The notes: a model not told the origin generated them from the sequence alone. A stretch of DNA of 64,000 bases from Petaurus breviceps papuanus (GCA_028583685.1 JAMXIF010001253.1:28964158-29028157); one strand, 5' to 3'. Shown: positions 1-10,517, numbered from the stretch's first letter. Made by a program: numbers and translations.

Positions 1-142
1 GGTTCCCCAACTCTTCAGCGAAGGAAGAGCCATGCCCCCAAGTTTATCTCTTGTCACAATGATTTCCCATTTCCCTTCCTTAACCTTCCCCGCCCCCACC
101 AGTTATTCTGTCCTATCTACCTGCTCTCCAGATGCTAAACAT

Positions 143-215
143 TAACTTGTAGCAACTGATCCAAGGTCACACAAGTATTGTGTCAGGATTTGAACCCAAT
201 CTAGTACACTTTCCA
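143..215 (-). mobile_element. MIR/THER-type CORE-SINE fragment
   Basis: Reverse complement of the tRNA-like part of a CORE-SINE. The phrase CCAAGGTCACACAAG (inverse of the CTTGGGCAAGTCAC block) is followed by ATTTGAACCCA, the inverse of the pol III B box. Only the 5' half remains and it is well diverged. Confidence 0.5.
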
Positions 216-989
216 GGACAACTGTAGGTAAGGAGGATTTTGTTGTCCTCAGAGTTAGTTTCTCTGGTTACATGGTCATGGGAATGTCTAGTTTCCAGGT
301 GTTAGATAATAACTCCTAGAATAATCCCAAGGATTCTAGATAGTAGTTCCCAGAATCATTGTGACAGACAGTCCTATTGAGGCTGCCCTGTGAGATAAGG
401 GGGTGGCATAATGTAATATTTACTTTGCTTGCACAGAATCATGATATTGCTAAAGTTAACCTATGGGCTTAATGTTGGCAAGATACCTTTTTTGTCTGTT
501 GCCCTATAAAGCAAGTGGACACTGGTCAGTGAGGATGGAAACCATGGGGAACCCACAGAGGAATCTGTGTGTGCCTCAACCAGCCCCCATTGAGGCTTGA
601 GGGGATTTAGGGGAGTACACAAGTGGACCTGTCTGAAATGACCTCATCAAGAAGTAAGGGTAGTTCCCCCCCCCCCACCTCTCACCAGCCCCTGTGAGAA
701 GGGTGATTAGGGAAGGCTGTAGGAGCTAGTTCTCCCAGGAACTATCTGAGAAGACTAGACTAGAATAAGATGGATTGATTATTAACCCCTCCAAAGTTGT
801 CTGCCTGTCTGACCAGATCAAGAGTGAACCTGATTGAGGCTAGAGATCGAGAACCCCAGTGACTCCTGTGTGTTATCTGTGAAACAATAGCCTATCATAT
901 TAACCAGATGGCCACTTAGTCCAAAGCAGCTAATGGAACTCTATAGTATTATCTTAAGATGGATTTTCCCTCCTCTCTCTGCCTCTGAC
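216..989. other. Unclassified sequence
   Basis: No open frame or repeat family recognised. It holds a short poly-C run near 667-676 and a TATA-like CCTATAAA near 505. The texture faintly resembles a solitary LTR, but no matching end repeat was found. Confidence 0.4.
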
Positions 990-1106
990 TCTGTTTGTCT
1001 GTGTGTGTGTGTGTGTCTGTGTTTGTCTTTGTTTCTCTGTTTCTGTCAGTCTGTGTGTGTGTGTGTGCATGCCTGTGTCTCTCTGTCTGTCTGTCTGTCT
1101 CTGTCC
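990..1106. repeat. TG/TCTG-rich microsatellite
   Basis: Alternating GT runs at about 1001-1016 and 1053-1068 with TGTC/TCTG interruptions. The short open frame across it is simply the translated repeat. Confidence 0.9.
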
Positions 1107-1446
1107 AAACAGAGTTAGAGTTAACATAGGATGACCCCCTTCAGTTCACAATAGTGCAATTGGGAATAGTTCAGCTTTAAATGTTCCAAATGCTGACACT
1201 TCTCTCCTTGCCCTTTTGTTATCTTTCCAAAATTCATTCGATTTCCATCTATAAATATTTTCCTTGGACACCAGCCCAAAGCTTCCTTCTCTTTACAAAT
1301 TGAAGGTGGAATGAAGGCTGGGATGAGTTATAAGTGTGCCCTTTGGTAGGCCCTCCTTGCTCCAGTCAAACTACAAAAAATGACTGAGGCAGGGGGCGCT
1401 CTGAGAGGCTGATAGTAATGGGATGGTGGGGTTTAAGAGTTGTTGT

Positions 1447-1592
1447 GAACTTTAGAGGTCATTTGACAGAGGAGTAAATAGAATATCAAAGAGAGGAAAT
1501 GACTTGCCTAAGGCCACATAACTAGTAAATGATAAAGCCAAAACTAGGAGCCAGATCATCTGGATCCAAATCAAACTCTCTTTCCACCACCC
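1447..1592 (-). mobile_element. MIR-type SINE
   Basis: Shows the inverse order of a MIR: a decayed AGATGAGGAAACTG-like block, then GACTTGCCTAAGGCCACA, a degenerate inverse B box and a polypyrimidine end CTCTTTCCACCAC. Diverged and lacking a clear target duplication. Confidence 0.65.
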
Positions 1593-2099
1593 CGTACAAC
1601 GAGTAGAAAAGTTCATGGTAACTAAGGAAGGATTTTATTAAGAAAAAATTCACTCAAAAATGAGATCTCTCCCTAATATTATGTACATTTCTACTTGTGA
1701 TTTGTTGATCTAATATCAATAATAACCAGCACTTGCTATATCTCTTAGGTATTAAATAACTCTAGTCACCCTATAGTCTATCCTAAAGGAGATTTTTTTC
1801 TCAACACTCCATCACTCACTTGGTGAAATTCAGCTAAACAACTAACTCAAAATTTAACCAGTGGAGGGAAAAATGCAGGGATCAGTATGGAAAAGCATCA
1901 ACCTTGTTGTGTAACCTTGGGAAGATCTCTGGTCCCCAGCTGTCTTCCCAAAGATCTTTCTCTTTCAGTGGTTGATGTCTCTGTGACACACTGGTAGTAT
2001 AACTTCCCAGCTTCTCTAGCCCCAGTGAACTTTTCTTAACCCTCTCAGTTGACTAATCAAATCACTCAGAAGGCATTTCAAGAGGGGCCCTGGTCATGC
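1593..2099. other. Unclassified sequence
   Basis: AT-rich low-copy-looking DNA. No repeat family, RNA gene or credible coding frame seen. Confidence 0.4.
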
Positions 2100-2285
2100 G
2101 CCACTTCCCTCACAACTCTTCTCTTTGGACTTCTCCCAAATAACCTTGCTTTCCCTCCCTCACTTTTCAGCAACCCTTTATTGCCTTTTAATACCAGAAT
2201 GCAAGGTCCTTGGAGGTAAGAACTGTCTTGTTTAGCACACTACTTGATGTTTGGTTAGCACTTAATAAATTGCCACTGGACTTTA
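2100..2285 (+). mobile_element. L2 LINE 3' tail
   Basis: Ends with the typical L2 3' sequence: a variant of AGAATGTAAGCTCCTTGAGG, then ACTGTCTTG, then GCACTTAATAAATTG. Upstream pyrimidine-rich sequence fits the L2 3' UTR but is very diverged. Confidence 0.55.
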
Positions 2286-2396
2286 ATGATTCTGGAGGGA
2301 AGAGTGAGGTTGATGAGTTTGCACAGCTCTGACTCACTTAAATGCAATTAGTGATGTCATTGGTCCTATTTGAGTAGAAAGGATATGAATAACAGG
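2286..2396 (+). mobile_element. Unnamed interspersed repeat, copy A
   Basis: Shares three ordered blocks with 6322-6531 and 8530-8730: a TGGAGGGAAGAGTGAGG-like block, TTTGCACAGCTCTG, and TGATGTCATTGGTCC. This is the shortest of three same-strand copies. I recall such sequence as common in marsupial DNA but cannot name the family. Confidence 0.6.
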
Positions 2397-2403
2397 TAAA
2401 TAC

Positions 2404-2421
2404 TCTGTCTGTCGGTCAGTC

Positions 2422-2468
<47 letters not shown>

Positions 2469-2556
2469 ATCTATCTATCATCTATCTGTCTGTCTGTCTA
2501 TTCATCTAACCTGTCTGTCTAGTCATCTACCTGTCTGTCTATCTATCTCTCTATCA
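2404..2556. repeat. TCTA/TCTG tetranucleotide microsatellite
   Basis: Near-continuous CTAT units with CTGT variants at both ends. The purest block lies at about 2422-2470. Confidence 0.95.
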
Positions 2557-2690
2557 CACTGTGGAGTTGCTCAGTTTAAGACACAATCATGTCTTGAAAA
2601 AGGTTCCTATTTGAGTTGGGCAAAAAGACTTTTTATACATGAAAAAAATAAGGAATTGGGGAAACCCATATATCCTAAAGGGGAAAGCAA

Positions 2691-2868
2691 GGCAATATGG
2701 TGAGGTGGAAAAAATGCTGGATGGTCTTAAAACATGAATGTGAATGCCAGCTCTGCCACATATTAGCAATGTCATTTTGGGTCTTGGTTTCCTTCTCTAT
2801 AAAATGAAGAAGTTGAACAAGATGATTTCTAAGGTTACTTTCAGGTCTTTACATTCCATGACTGTTTT
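2691..2868 (+). mobile_element. THER-type CORE-SINE
   Basis: Full-length-like order: GTGAGGTGG head, diverged B box, GTCATTTTGGGTCTTGG, TCTATAAAATGAAGAAGTTG, then the THER-style tail that normally reads CTAAGGTCCCTTCCAGCTCT. Old by its divergence. Confidence 0.65.
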
Positions 2869-3203
2869 TATGTAGTATAGACAATTTTATAAAACTTCAG
2901 AGGACAGTGACAGTCAGTGAGACCTGGAATTGTCAAGGATGGTCCCAGAAGAGAAAACTAGATAAAGTAGGAATAGCATAAGTGGTGGAGATTTGAATGA
3001 GGTGAGAGTATTATTGGAGGCAGGGATATTTTGGAGTCAGACCATGTCTGCTTGTAAAAGCTGATTGTTGCATTTGCAGTATGGGCATTTTACATCTTGG
3101 AAATCCTCAAATGCTACAAACATGGGTTGGTTTATTGTTCTGTTATTCTCTAGACTTAAGAAAGTGATGGAGAAAATGTTAATAATGCAAGCTGAACTTT
3201 CAA

Positions 3204-3269
3204 GTGCAGTACATACATTTTATTTTTTTTCTGGAAAGCCAATAGTTAAATATTTACCAACATACTCCT
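3204..3269 (+). repeat. Unnamed repeat shared with 9034-9112
   Basis: Contains GGAAAGCCAATAGTTAAAT and ATTTACCAAC, matching the reverse complement of 9034-9112 over about 50 bases. This is an interspersed element of unknown class. Confidence 0.55.
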
Positions 3270-3557
3270 AGAGAGATAAAGAAGAGATCAGCCTAGCTAG
3301 AAGAGAATTCATGGTGAGGAACAATAAAGAAAAAGATTGGGTAGCCAATTGTACCAAGAGAGTGGGTGGCTATACAGGAAATAGCAAAGGGAGGTGGGTG
3401 TTACTGGGATTTGCAAAACTTTTCCCCCTATGGAATATGATCCATAAAAGCCATTGTAGCAGTAAGACACGTGTCAAGCTCTCTTCTCCATGTACTCCCT
3501 TTGTATAAGTGTAAACAATTATCCTTGCAAAACAAAGTATACTCTGGGGTATGATGG

Positions 3558-3808
3558 GAGATCAGGAAAGATTTTCTGCTGGAGGAGATATTTGAGTTGA
3601 CTTTAAAGGATAGGGAGGAATTCAACATAGAGCACATTCCAGTCCCAGTACACTAAAGCAGAGGAATAGAGGGAATGTTTCCAAGGGCACCAGTTTTAGC
3701 TGGAATTCATGGAAGGTGAGATAAGTGTATGCAGTTAGGATGGCACCACATTGTGTAAGGCCTTCAATGCCAGGCAGAGGAATGTGAATTTTACCCTGAA
3801 TTATATTG
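3558..3808 (-). mobile_element. L2 LINE, 3' part
   Basis: Reverse complement of L2. GGAGGAGATATTTGAGTTG is the inverse of the block before the L2 tail, and GTAAGGCCTTCAATGCCAGG is the inverse of the stretch encoding the LCLAYKALH region of the ORF2 C-terminus. It aligns with the 42330-42900 copy. Confidence 0.7.
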
Positions 3809-3855
3809 TACTTTTTTTTTGGTCATTGGCATTTTTTTTCAGATTTCCCAAGATA

Positions 3856-4039
3856 TAAATTAAATCTTTTTTTTTTTTAAAGCAATCGGGGTTAAGTAAC
3901 TTGCTCAAGGTTACAAGGCAAGGTGTTTCTGGGTGGGTAATAAATGTCTGAGCCTGGATTCGATCCCCAGGTCATCCTGACACTGGAGCCTGGTGCTCTT
4001 ACTCACTGTGCTACCTGGCCGCCCTAAATTAAATCTTTT
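3856..4039 (-). mobile_element. tRNA-derived SINE (GTAAGAGC family) with 15-bp TSD
   Basis: SINE body 3871-4024 with a poly-T left end, as expected for an A-tailed element on the minus strand. Exact 15-bp target duplications TAAATTAAATCTTTT lie at 3856-3870 and 4025-4039. Head and body match the copies at 28165 and 53836 (GCTCTTACTCACTG, ACCTGGCC on this strand). Insertion through L1 machinery is inferred from the TSD and tail. Confidence 0.88.
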
Positions 4040-4162
4040 AAGGAAGATCCTAGTATTTATACCACATTCTTTGGGTAAGAATATAAGGGAATTCTCTGAT
4101 CACTATATGTTTTTATTGCTTTCCCCCCTAAAATATGGCACAAGAAAACATATCCATAACAT

Positions 4163-4163
<1 letters not shown>

Positions 4164-4201
<38 letters not shown>

Positions 4202-4234
4202 ACTCTCTCTCTCTCTGTCTCTATATATATATGT

Positions 4235-4282
<48 letters not shown>
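4164..4282. repeat. Compound CT / TA / CA microsatellite
   Basis: A (CT)n block runs to about 4218, then TATATATA, (AC)n at about 4234-4253 and (AT)n to 4282. The 144-residue open frame across it is a repeat artefact. Confidence 0.95.
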
Positions 4283-4287
<5 letters not shown>

Positions 4288-4469
4288 CATCACTCTTGCC
4301 AAAGCAGTTTAACATTCTGTATTCTGCCCTGGAGGAGATTTCCTCTGAACACTCCATCACTCAGGTAAAATCCAACAAAACAACTAGGTCAGAATTGAAG
4401 CAGTGGTTCACACCAAGAATCTTCTAGATGGCCAAGAAGCCCTGAAGACAACAGCGGTTATAATAGAAA

Positions 4470-4715
4470 ACATTTATATAATGCCTGCCATGTGCCACAC
4501 ACTGTGCTAAGTATCTTAGAATTTTTATCTCATTTGATCCCACTTCCCTGGGAGGTAGGGGCTATTATTATCCCTGTTTTATAGATGAGGAAACTGGGCA
4601 AATAGAGGTTAAGTGACTTGCTCAGGGTCACAAGCAAGTGTCTGAGACTTGATTTGAATTCAGATCTTCCTCATTCCAGGCCCATGCTCTATCCAAGGCA
4701 CCACCAGCTGCATCA
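4470..4715 (-). mobile_element. MIR3-like SINE with L2-type tail
   Basis: Reads inverse tail (CATGTGCCACACACTGTGCTAAG), CATTTGATCC, TTATAGATGAGGAAACTG, TTAAGTGACTTGCTCAGGGTC and CACCACCAGCTGC in order. This is a nearly complete reverse-oriented CORE-SINE. Confidence 0.75.
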
Positions 4716-4739
4716 GAAACAATAAAAGCAGCCCATAAC

Positions 4740-4890
4740 TATGGAATGCTTATATTGATTATGTTTTTTAATCTTAGCCATGACAATGAGATAGACGAGT
4801 CATCCCCATTTTATAGAAAGGGACCCCCACTCAGAGAGGTCAGGTAACCACTCAAGGTCATGCAGCTAGTGGCAGAGCTAGAAATGGAAC
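4740..4890 (-). mobile_element. MIR-type SINE
   Basis: CCCCATTTTATAGA followed by CTCAGAGAGGTCAGGTAAC and CAAGGTCATGCAGCTAGTGG is an ordered match to inverse MIR. The outer ends are lost. Confidence 0.65.
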
Positions 4891-5445
4891 TGTGACATTT
4901 AAAAAGTTCGAGAGACAAAGTTTTTGGGTAATTAATCATTTTATTAATAATGCTAGCATTTTATTCATAAAAGAGGTCAGTTGTACTCTTGAATGTCAAA
5001 GACAATCATGGCAACAAGCTCAGGGCTTATATGCCCTTGGAAGAGTGGGCATTCCTGAGGATGTCAATCAACTGGTTGGTTAACAAGTAAGGAGAGACAA
5101 TGAATATTACAATGAGGGGCTGGACCTATTTGAACAAACTTTGATTATGTCATTTACTTCTAAATTACCCCCAATGCTGGGCATTCTAATAAAAAAAATT
5201 TGTCCCCACCAAAACCTGAGTAGAACACAATGGGCAAGAATTCACCTAGATAAAATGGTCTAGGTAGGGTAGATTTTTGGCAGACATCAGTAATGTCCTT
5301 CAAAGGCTGGACTTTGAACAAGGAAATAGGACAGGGAAAAAAACCTGTATCTCCCCCACAACTGGTTATTAATAATCCTCTCAGAGCCCACTTCTGACAG
5401 TCAAGTCCACTACCCTCCACCAAAAAGTTTCCAAGAATGGCATCA

Positions 5446-5612
5446 GAGCAGCTAGTTAGCACAGTGGATAGACCACCAGACCTGGAGTGAGGAGGACCTG
5501 AATTCAAATGTGACCCTAGACATTTACCAGCTGTGTGACCCGGGGCAAATCCTTTAACCCCAATTGCCTCATCCTTGGCTTCTAGAAGCATTCTAAAGAA
5601 ACAAACAAAAAA
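5446..5612 (+). mobile_element. tRNA-derived SINE, A-tailed
   Basis: Head GCAGCTAGTTAGCACAGTGG, B box region GAATTCAAATGTGACC, then CTGTGTGACCCGGGGCAA and an A-rich end ACAAACAAAAAAG. No clean target duplication. The family resembles the WSINE/SINE1-type marsupial elements. Confidence 0.8.
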
Positions 5613-6049
5613 GAATTAGCAAAATAATAATCCAGTAGAAGATTGGATAAGCTTTAATATTCTGAAGCAACTAAGAATCCCACAAACTTTCCACTAATAG
5701 ACATAACTAACTCTAATTCCAGACTTATGTAGGTTTCTAATAAGCATGTACAGGTGCATGTCACTTGCTTATTTAGAGATTACAGGTCATGTCATATTTT
5801 TTCAGCATAACAGGAGCACTAAGTACTATCATCTTCAGCCTTCCTAGTGCCTCCATGTCCTCTTTTCTAAAATGAGATTTTGGAGTTAAATGATTTCTAA
5901 GAAGCCATGTAATGCTAACAGTCTATAAAAGTTTATAAGTTATAGGGGGATGGGTAGCAGAGTAGGTGTGTATGTGGGTATTTGCTTACATGTGTGTAAA
6001 AATCTACTACTTGTTTCAACAAAGACATTTGCTACAAATGAGATTGTCT

Positions 6050-6112
6050 AGTTAAGACTAGAACCCATGTCCCCTGACTCACAGTGCTGTTCTCTTTCCA
6101 ACATGCTTCCTG
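6050..6112 (-). mobile_element. MIR 5' end fragment
   Basis: AGAACCCATGTCCCCTGACTC followed by TGTTCTCTTTCCA is the typical reverse complement of the first 60 bases of a MIR-type SINE. Confidence 0.45.
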
Positions 6113-6321
6113 GCTTCTAAAAACGGTCTAAAGACCTTAAATCATGCTGTTAGAAGTGATAATCTTTGAAAAGCACGGGAGATAAGTCCAGATGCACAGC
6201 AACTGCTAAGGAGGTAAGAAACTAATCATTCATGCCCTTTGATCCAGTCATATCAACAGGGGTCATATATACCCCAGGGGAATGAAGCAGGCACCTTAAA
6301 GTGCTTAGTGCTTGGTCAGAC

Positions 6322-6531
6322 ATTGAAGACACCAATATCATCCACTGCATCCTGGGCCAATGACAGTTGTCTTGACTTTCTTTCGTCCTGCCACTGAACC
6401 TCAACGACTCTAGAAGAGAGAGTGAGGCTGAGGACTTTGTGCAACTCTGCCTCACTTCAATCCAGTTCTTGCACAAGTCAAGGAATCACCTGTGATGTCT
6501 TTGATCCTCCACAAAAACAAAGGATGAACAT
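6322..6531 (+). mobile_element. Unnamed interspersed repeat, copy B
   Basis: Shares GAGTGAGGCTGAGGACTTTG, the CACTTCAATCCAGTTCTTGC region and GATGTCTTTGATCC with copies A and C. It ends in an AAACAAAGGA-rich segment. One of the two longer copies in the window. Confidence 0.65.
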
Positions 6532-6534
6532 ACA

Positions 6535-7110
6535 TCCCAAGGAGATCAAAGGGAAAAAGAAAAATCCCATAAATCATTCATGACAGCTTGTGTGTGTGTG
6601 TGTGTGTGTGACAGCAAAAATCTGGAGATAAAGTTGATACACATCAAGTGGGAAATGTCTTAACCAAATGGTATGTGAATATAATGGAATAGTATTGCTT
6701 TTTAAGAAGCAGAAAACATGAGGAATTCAGAGAGATGTGGAAAGACTTGTATGAACTGATGCAGAAAGAAGCAAGTAGAACCAGGAGAGCAAAATGTACA
6801 ATGATTACGATAATGAAAATGAAAACGATGGTAAAAAAACAACTGAGAAAAGATTCATTTCCACAATAAATTCTGGAAAAACTGATGACGAAACACCACC
6901 ACCACCCCTTCCCTAGAGAAGGATTTCCGAGATGGTTAGATAGATATGGAACAACTGAGGGTCCACTACCAGATTAGTCTCTGAACTTAAATGTTGTTTG
7001 CCTGTTTGTTTTAATAAGAGAATGTTCAATGGGAGGAGAGAGGCTTTATCAGGAAAATAATTATGGCATTGAAAAAGCCATCAATATTTTTTTAAAGGGG
7101 AATTAAAATA
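6535..7110 (+). mobile_element. L1 LINE 3' end
   Basis: Shows the L1 ORF2 end and 3' UTR in sense: GGAATAGTATTGC, AACTGATGCAGAAAGAAGCA and AGAACCAGGAGAG are the marsupial L1 version of the well-known ORF2 C-terminal stretch. A (TG)n run lies at about 6593-6611. Severely 5' truncated and decayed. Confidence 0.7.
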
Positions 7111-7367
7111 AGATCAGTTTGTTAGTTGATTTTGCTTCCAATACTGTAGTTTGAGGTGAGTGTTAGGAAATCGTTTCAAAGACTCAATCCTATTTCATTA
7201 GAAGTATTTTTTTTCCCTTTATAACTGCTTCCTTCCCTCTTCCCCCTTCCCATCCTTTCCAATCCCTCTAATAAAACTCCTTTATCAACAGCCCTCAGGC
7301 AAGCCAGGTGCTATTGCTCCCACTTTCCAAGAGCAATGAAGACTAAATAACTTAATTCAAATTCAGC

Positions 7368-7505
7368 CAATTTATTAAGTGCCCACTTCAGTGAGAGCAC
7401 TGAGATACGAAGATGAATAAAACATAATTCCTGCCCTCCAGGAGTTTATAACCAGTTAGGGGGATTCAAAGGGACACAAATAGTCATGATACAAATTTAA
7501 ATGAG
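7368..7505 (-). mobile_element. L2 LINE 3' end
   Basis: AATTTATTAAGTGCCCACTT, then GAGATACGAAGATGAATAAA and CCTGCCCTCCAGGAGTTTAT. This is the reverse complement of the L2 terminus, where CTCCTTGAGGGCAGG is the sense form. Confidence 0.7.
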
Positions 7506-7667
7506 GTACCTGGAGAAGAGATATACACAAAGAACTGGCTGGATCTTTTTGAAGGGCAACCTGGCTGTGCACTGAAAGAGCTACAAAAATCATCCCATTG
7601 TTGGAAATATACCTAGAGAATATGATCAAAAAAGGAGGGAGATGCTGTATGTTCAAAGGTCATAGAT

Positions 7668-7830
7668 TTAAACCTGGAAGAAACCATCAAATCCTCTCAT
7701 TTCCAGATGAGGAAATTGATGTGTGAGGAGGTCAAATGATTTGTCTGTGTTTGTCATTGCTAGCTAATAGTTAGGCTGATATTTGAACCCAAGTGCTTGG
7801 AATCCAAGCCTGTTATTCTTTCCGCTATAA
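7668..7830 (-). mobile_element. MIR/THER SINE feeding a minisatellite
   Basis: CCAGATGAGGAAATTGA and ATATTTGAACCCAAGTGC are inverse CORE-SINE blocks. The terminal 35-40 bases (AATCCAAGCCTGTTATTCTT) reappear in each unit of the adjoining tandem array. Confidence 0.65.
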
Positions 7831-8056
7831 AACACATACACACACACATACACACGCATGCACAGAAACAACACATGGAATCCATGTCTATTGTTCTTTC
7901 CACTATCACAAATATACACACCCACTTGGAAACAACACTTAGAATCCAAGTCTATTGTTTTTTCCACTGTAACACACACACACACACAGAATCCAAGTCT
8001 ATTATTCTTTCCACTGTAACACACACACACATACATACACACACAGAAACAACCAA
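7798..8056. repeat. Four-unit minisatellite with CA spacers
   Basis: Units begin at about 7798, 7877, 7942 and 7988. Each starts with GAATCCAAGTCTATTNTTCT, continues through TTTCCACTGTAA, then a variable (AC)n run and mostly GAAACAAC. Units are 46-79 bases; length differences come mainly from the CA runs. Open frames on both strands here are repeat artefacts. Confidence 0.85.
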
Positions 8057-8101
8057 AATGCCTGCAATAGAGAATGGCTAGATAAACTGTAGTATATTAT
8101 T
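8046..8101 (+). mobile_element. L1 ORF2 fragment
   Basis: GAAACAACCAAAATGCC followed by AGAGAATGGCTAGATAAAC matches the L1 ORF2 stretch for a nucleotide-level ACCCAAATG...GGATAAA motif seen in mammalian L1 3' ends. A very short remnant. Confidence 0.45.
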
Positions 8102-8102
8102 T

Positions 8103-8405
8103 AAGAGGCAGATAGGTATTGTAGAGGGTCTGAAGTCTGGAATCTAAAAGCTAAAATCTAAATCTAAAATCACAGCTAAAATCTAGCCATAGACACTAGT
8201 CATAGACATAGACATAGCTGTGAGACCTTGGGTAAGGCACTTAATCACCACTTAAGTGCTGTCTGCCTCAGTTTCCTCACCTGTAGAATGAGGATAACAA
8301 TAGAACTTACTTTTCTGGGTTGCTGTAAAGATCAAATGAGATATTTGTAAAACAATTAGCACAATGCCTGGACCACAGTAGGTGCTTAATAAATGCTTAT
8401 GTCCT
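8103..8405 (+). mobile_element. THER/MIR SINE with internal microduplications
   Basis: Head AGGCAGATAGGTATTGTAGA, CCTTGGGTAAGGCACTTAA, GCCTCAGTTTCCTCACCTG, TGCTGTAAAGATCAAATGAG and the tail CAGTAGGTGCTTAATAAATG. Between head and B box, short units (TCTAAAA and ATAGACA) are repeated several times around 8145-8215. Confidence 0.75.
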
Positions 8406-8529
8406 TCCTTCCTATACCAATGTAATAAACTAGGCTATCTCTTGCCTCAATTATTACCTAGCCTTTAATTGTTGAATGGGTGTTGTCTCCAACAAACTGA
8501 GATCTAGGAAAGACCTTAGTTTAAAAAGG

Positions 8530-8730
8530 CCAAGGTCTCCCAATGTACTTGGGCCATCACTGGTGGTCTAGACCTATGTCTTGCCAGAGGCCTTTGATGA
8601 CTCTGGACTAGAGAGGGAGGCTGGTGACTTTGTACAGCCCTGTCTCATGTAAATCCTATTCACTTGCAAGTCAAGACATTACCTTCTTGATGTCATTGGT
8701 CCTTTTCCAGATTGAAGGAAAAACAACAAG
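8530..8730 (+). mobile_element. Unnamed interspersed repeat, copy C
   Basis: Best of three copies: GAGGGAGGCTGGTGACTTTG, TACAGCCCTGTCTCA, CACTTGCAAGTCAAGACATT and TGATGTCATTGGTCC. It ends with GAAGGAAAAACAACAAG, an A-rich retroposon-like terminus. Confidence 0.65.
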
Positions 8731-9033
8731 AATAGAATACCATTGTATGATTGACTGATAAGCATAAGGAATATAAAGAAATATGGAAAAAGCAATGTGA
8801 AATAATGCACATTGAAAAAAGCAAGACCAAAAATAGGATAGGCCTGGATTCAATTCACATGTGGATGCATGATCTCGTTGAGGTATTTCTTCCATTAATG
8901 CAGAAAACAACCTCTCCATTCCTGCCATTACTGTAGGACTCTTGATCATTTCCTTCCCTTAAGTTTGCCAAAACTAATTTACTCAGTGTACTGTGAGTCT
9001 TTCTCACTTTGTCTTGACCTCGAAAGGATACCC

Positions 9034-9112
9034 AGGGACAGAGTTGAGCTGGTAAATGTTTAACATCTGGCTTTCCAAAAAGAAAAAAATGTACACACAA
9101 TACACATTTAAG
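9034..9112 (-). repeat. Unnamed repeat shared with 3204-3269
   Basis: GGTAAATGTTTAACATCTGG then CTTTCCAAAAAGAAAAAAAT is the reverse complement of the 3204-3269 sequence. Class unknown. Confidence 0.55.
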
Positions 9113-9435
9113 TTTAATCTATATTGTTAATGCTTTCTTCATGATTTTAAACCTAGACAACGAACAAAGAAATGAATCAAGCCCCATTTTGAAGTATTTG
9201 CCTATTTCTGAGGTGTAAATGTTCACACTGAAAATTTAACAATGTGCTCCTGAGAGATCGCTGGAGCTGGTTCCAGGATACCCAAACCTATGAAGCACAC
9301 AGACTGTCTGTCCATGAGTTATCCTATACTCTTATGACATAACCAACAGAGCTTCTTTGTTGCACATTCATTTCATTGATGAGATCTTTTGCTCAAATTC
9401 TCAGTTCTTTATTTATAACATGACTAGAGATAATA

Positions 9436-9690
9436 ACAGAATTTCAAGTTTGATAGGGACCTCAGTGACCATCTCACCAAACCTACACCTTAAAAACAAT
9501 CTCCCTGTACAACATCCCCCCACATTTGCTTGAAGACCTGCCATGAAGGGAACACCTGACCTCTTCTGACAGTCTATTTCATTCACTTTTTCTTACACCA
9601 AAGTTCCCTCTTTGCATCTTTCATCACTTCCTTCTTGTTCTTTCATCTTGGACAAAGTAGAACAAGTTTTGGTCATTTAGTCAAGTCTTA
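9436..9690 (-). mobile_element. L3/CR1 LINE fragment
   Basis: AGGGACCTCAGTGACCATCT, then TTTGCTTGAAGACCTGCC and CAGTCTATTTCATT correspond to the reverse complement of the L3/CR1 3' region. Decayed toward 9690. Confidence 0.6.
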
Positions 9691-10517
9691 TATTATGTCC
9701 AAAATTCTGCTTGATGTTTGGGTCTCCATAAATTCGGCCATTTTTTTGGTTGTTGTTGGAAAACAGAGAGAGATTATGATAATAAAAAACAACAGAATTT
9801 TGTAGCCAATCGCCTATTTCTCTTAAAAACATAACCACATTAACTTTTTACTTTATATAACCACTCCTATTGAACTTCATTTCTCATTATTCAATGTGAA
9901 CCCTTTGCTCAAAGGAAGGCAATCTATTCCAGCTGATTCCTAGCTCTAAAACCTTTCATTCTAAAGTTCTGCTCCACCCCACCCCAACCTTTCCATGTGC
10001 TATAGCTGACTTATATTCGTCATGCACCTTCCTACTGTAATACACTCCTGGATAGGGTGTAGTGTATCACCAATATAGAGTTCTATGGTGGGTAGACAGA
10101 CTGTAATTTGTTATGACTCATACCAAACAAAAACAGTTATGGAACATTGATATTAAAAAGATGCCTCATCATGGTACATGGGTGACTTTGGATTCTTAAA
10201 GTCTGCAACACCAGACTACCAAATCAGTCAGGTTCTATCATTCTGGAATGGCTTTGAGTATGATTCTGGGAAGAGACTGAATATATTTTCTAAGACCCAG
10301 CCTAGCTAAGTGTGAAGAGGCTATTCCTAGTCAATTGCCCACATGGCAGTGAATTCTTTGGCTATGGCAAGCGATGAAAATGAAGAAAAAACACAAAACG
10401 GTCTTTCTTCTGTCTTTATGTTCCAATTCCTCTTTGGAGTGACAAAGTATAGAGAATGTGGTCAGAAGATGCTAGGAGTTACAGAGTTTTTAGATCATCT
10501 ATAGATTTTGACTTAGC
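9691..10517. other. Unclassified sequence upstream of the RTE remnant
   Basis: No repeat recognised. It may include decayed 5' parts of the RTE element that becomes readable at 10518. Confidence 0.35.

Noticed and set aside
300-1106. Possible solitary LTR (TATA-like CCTATAAA, GT-rich downstream part)
   Set aside because: No paired end repeat, no clear TG...CA boundaries with target duplication and no internal viral sequence nearby. The resemblance is only of texture.
3993-4427. 144-codon plus-strand frame
   Set aside because: Spans a SINE end and the CT/CA/TA microsatellite; no conserved content.
5160-5591. 143-codon minus-strand frame
   Set aside because: Its N-terminal third is the antisense of an A-tailed SINE (5446-5612). 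The remainder shows no domain and there is no splice or codon evidence.
7764-8081. 92-94 codon frames on both strands with repeated GKNNRLGF or SIILST units
   Set aside because: They are the four-unit minisatellite translated; the periodicity is that of the DNA repeat.
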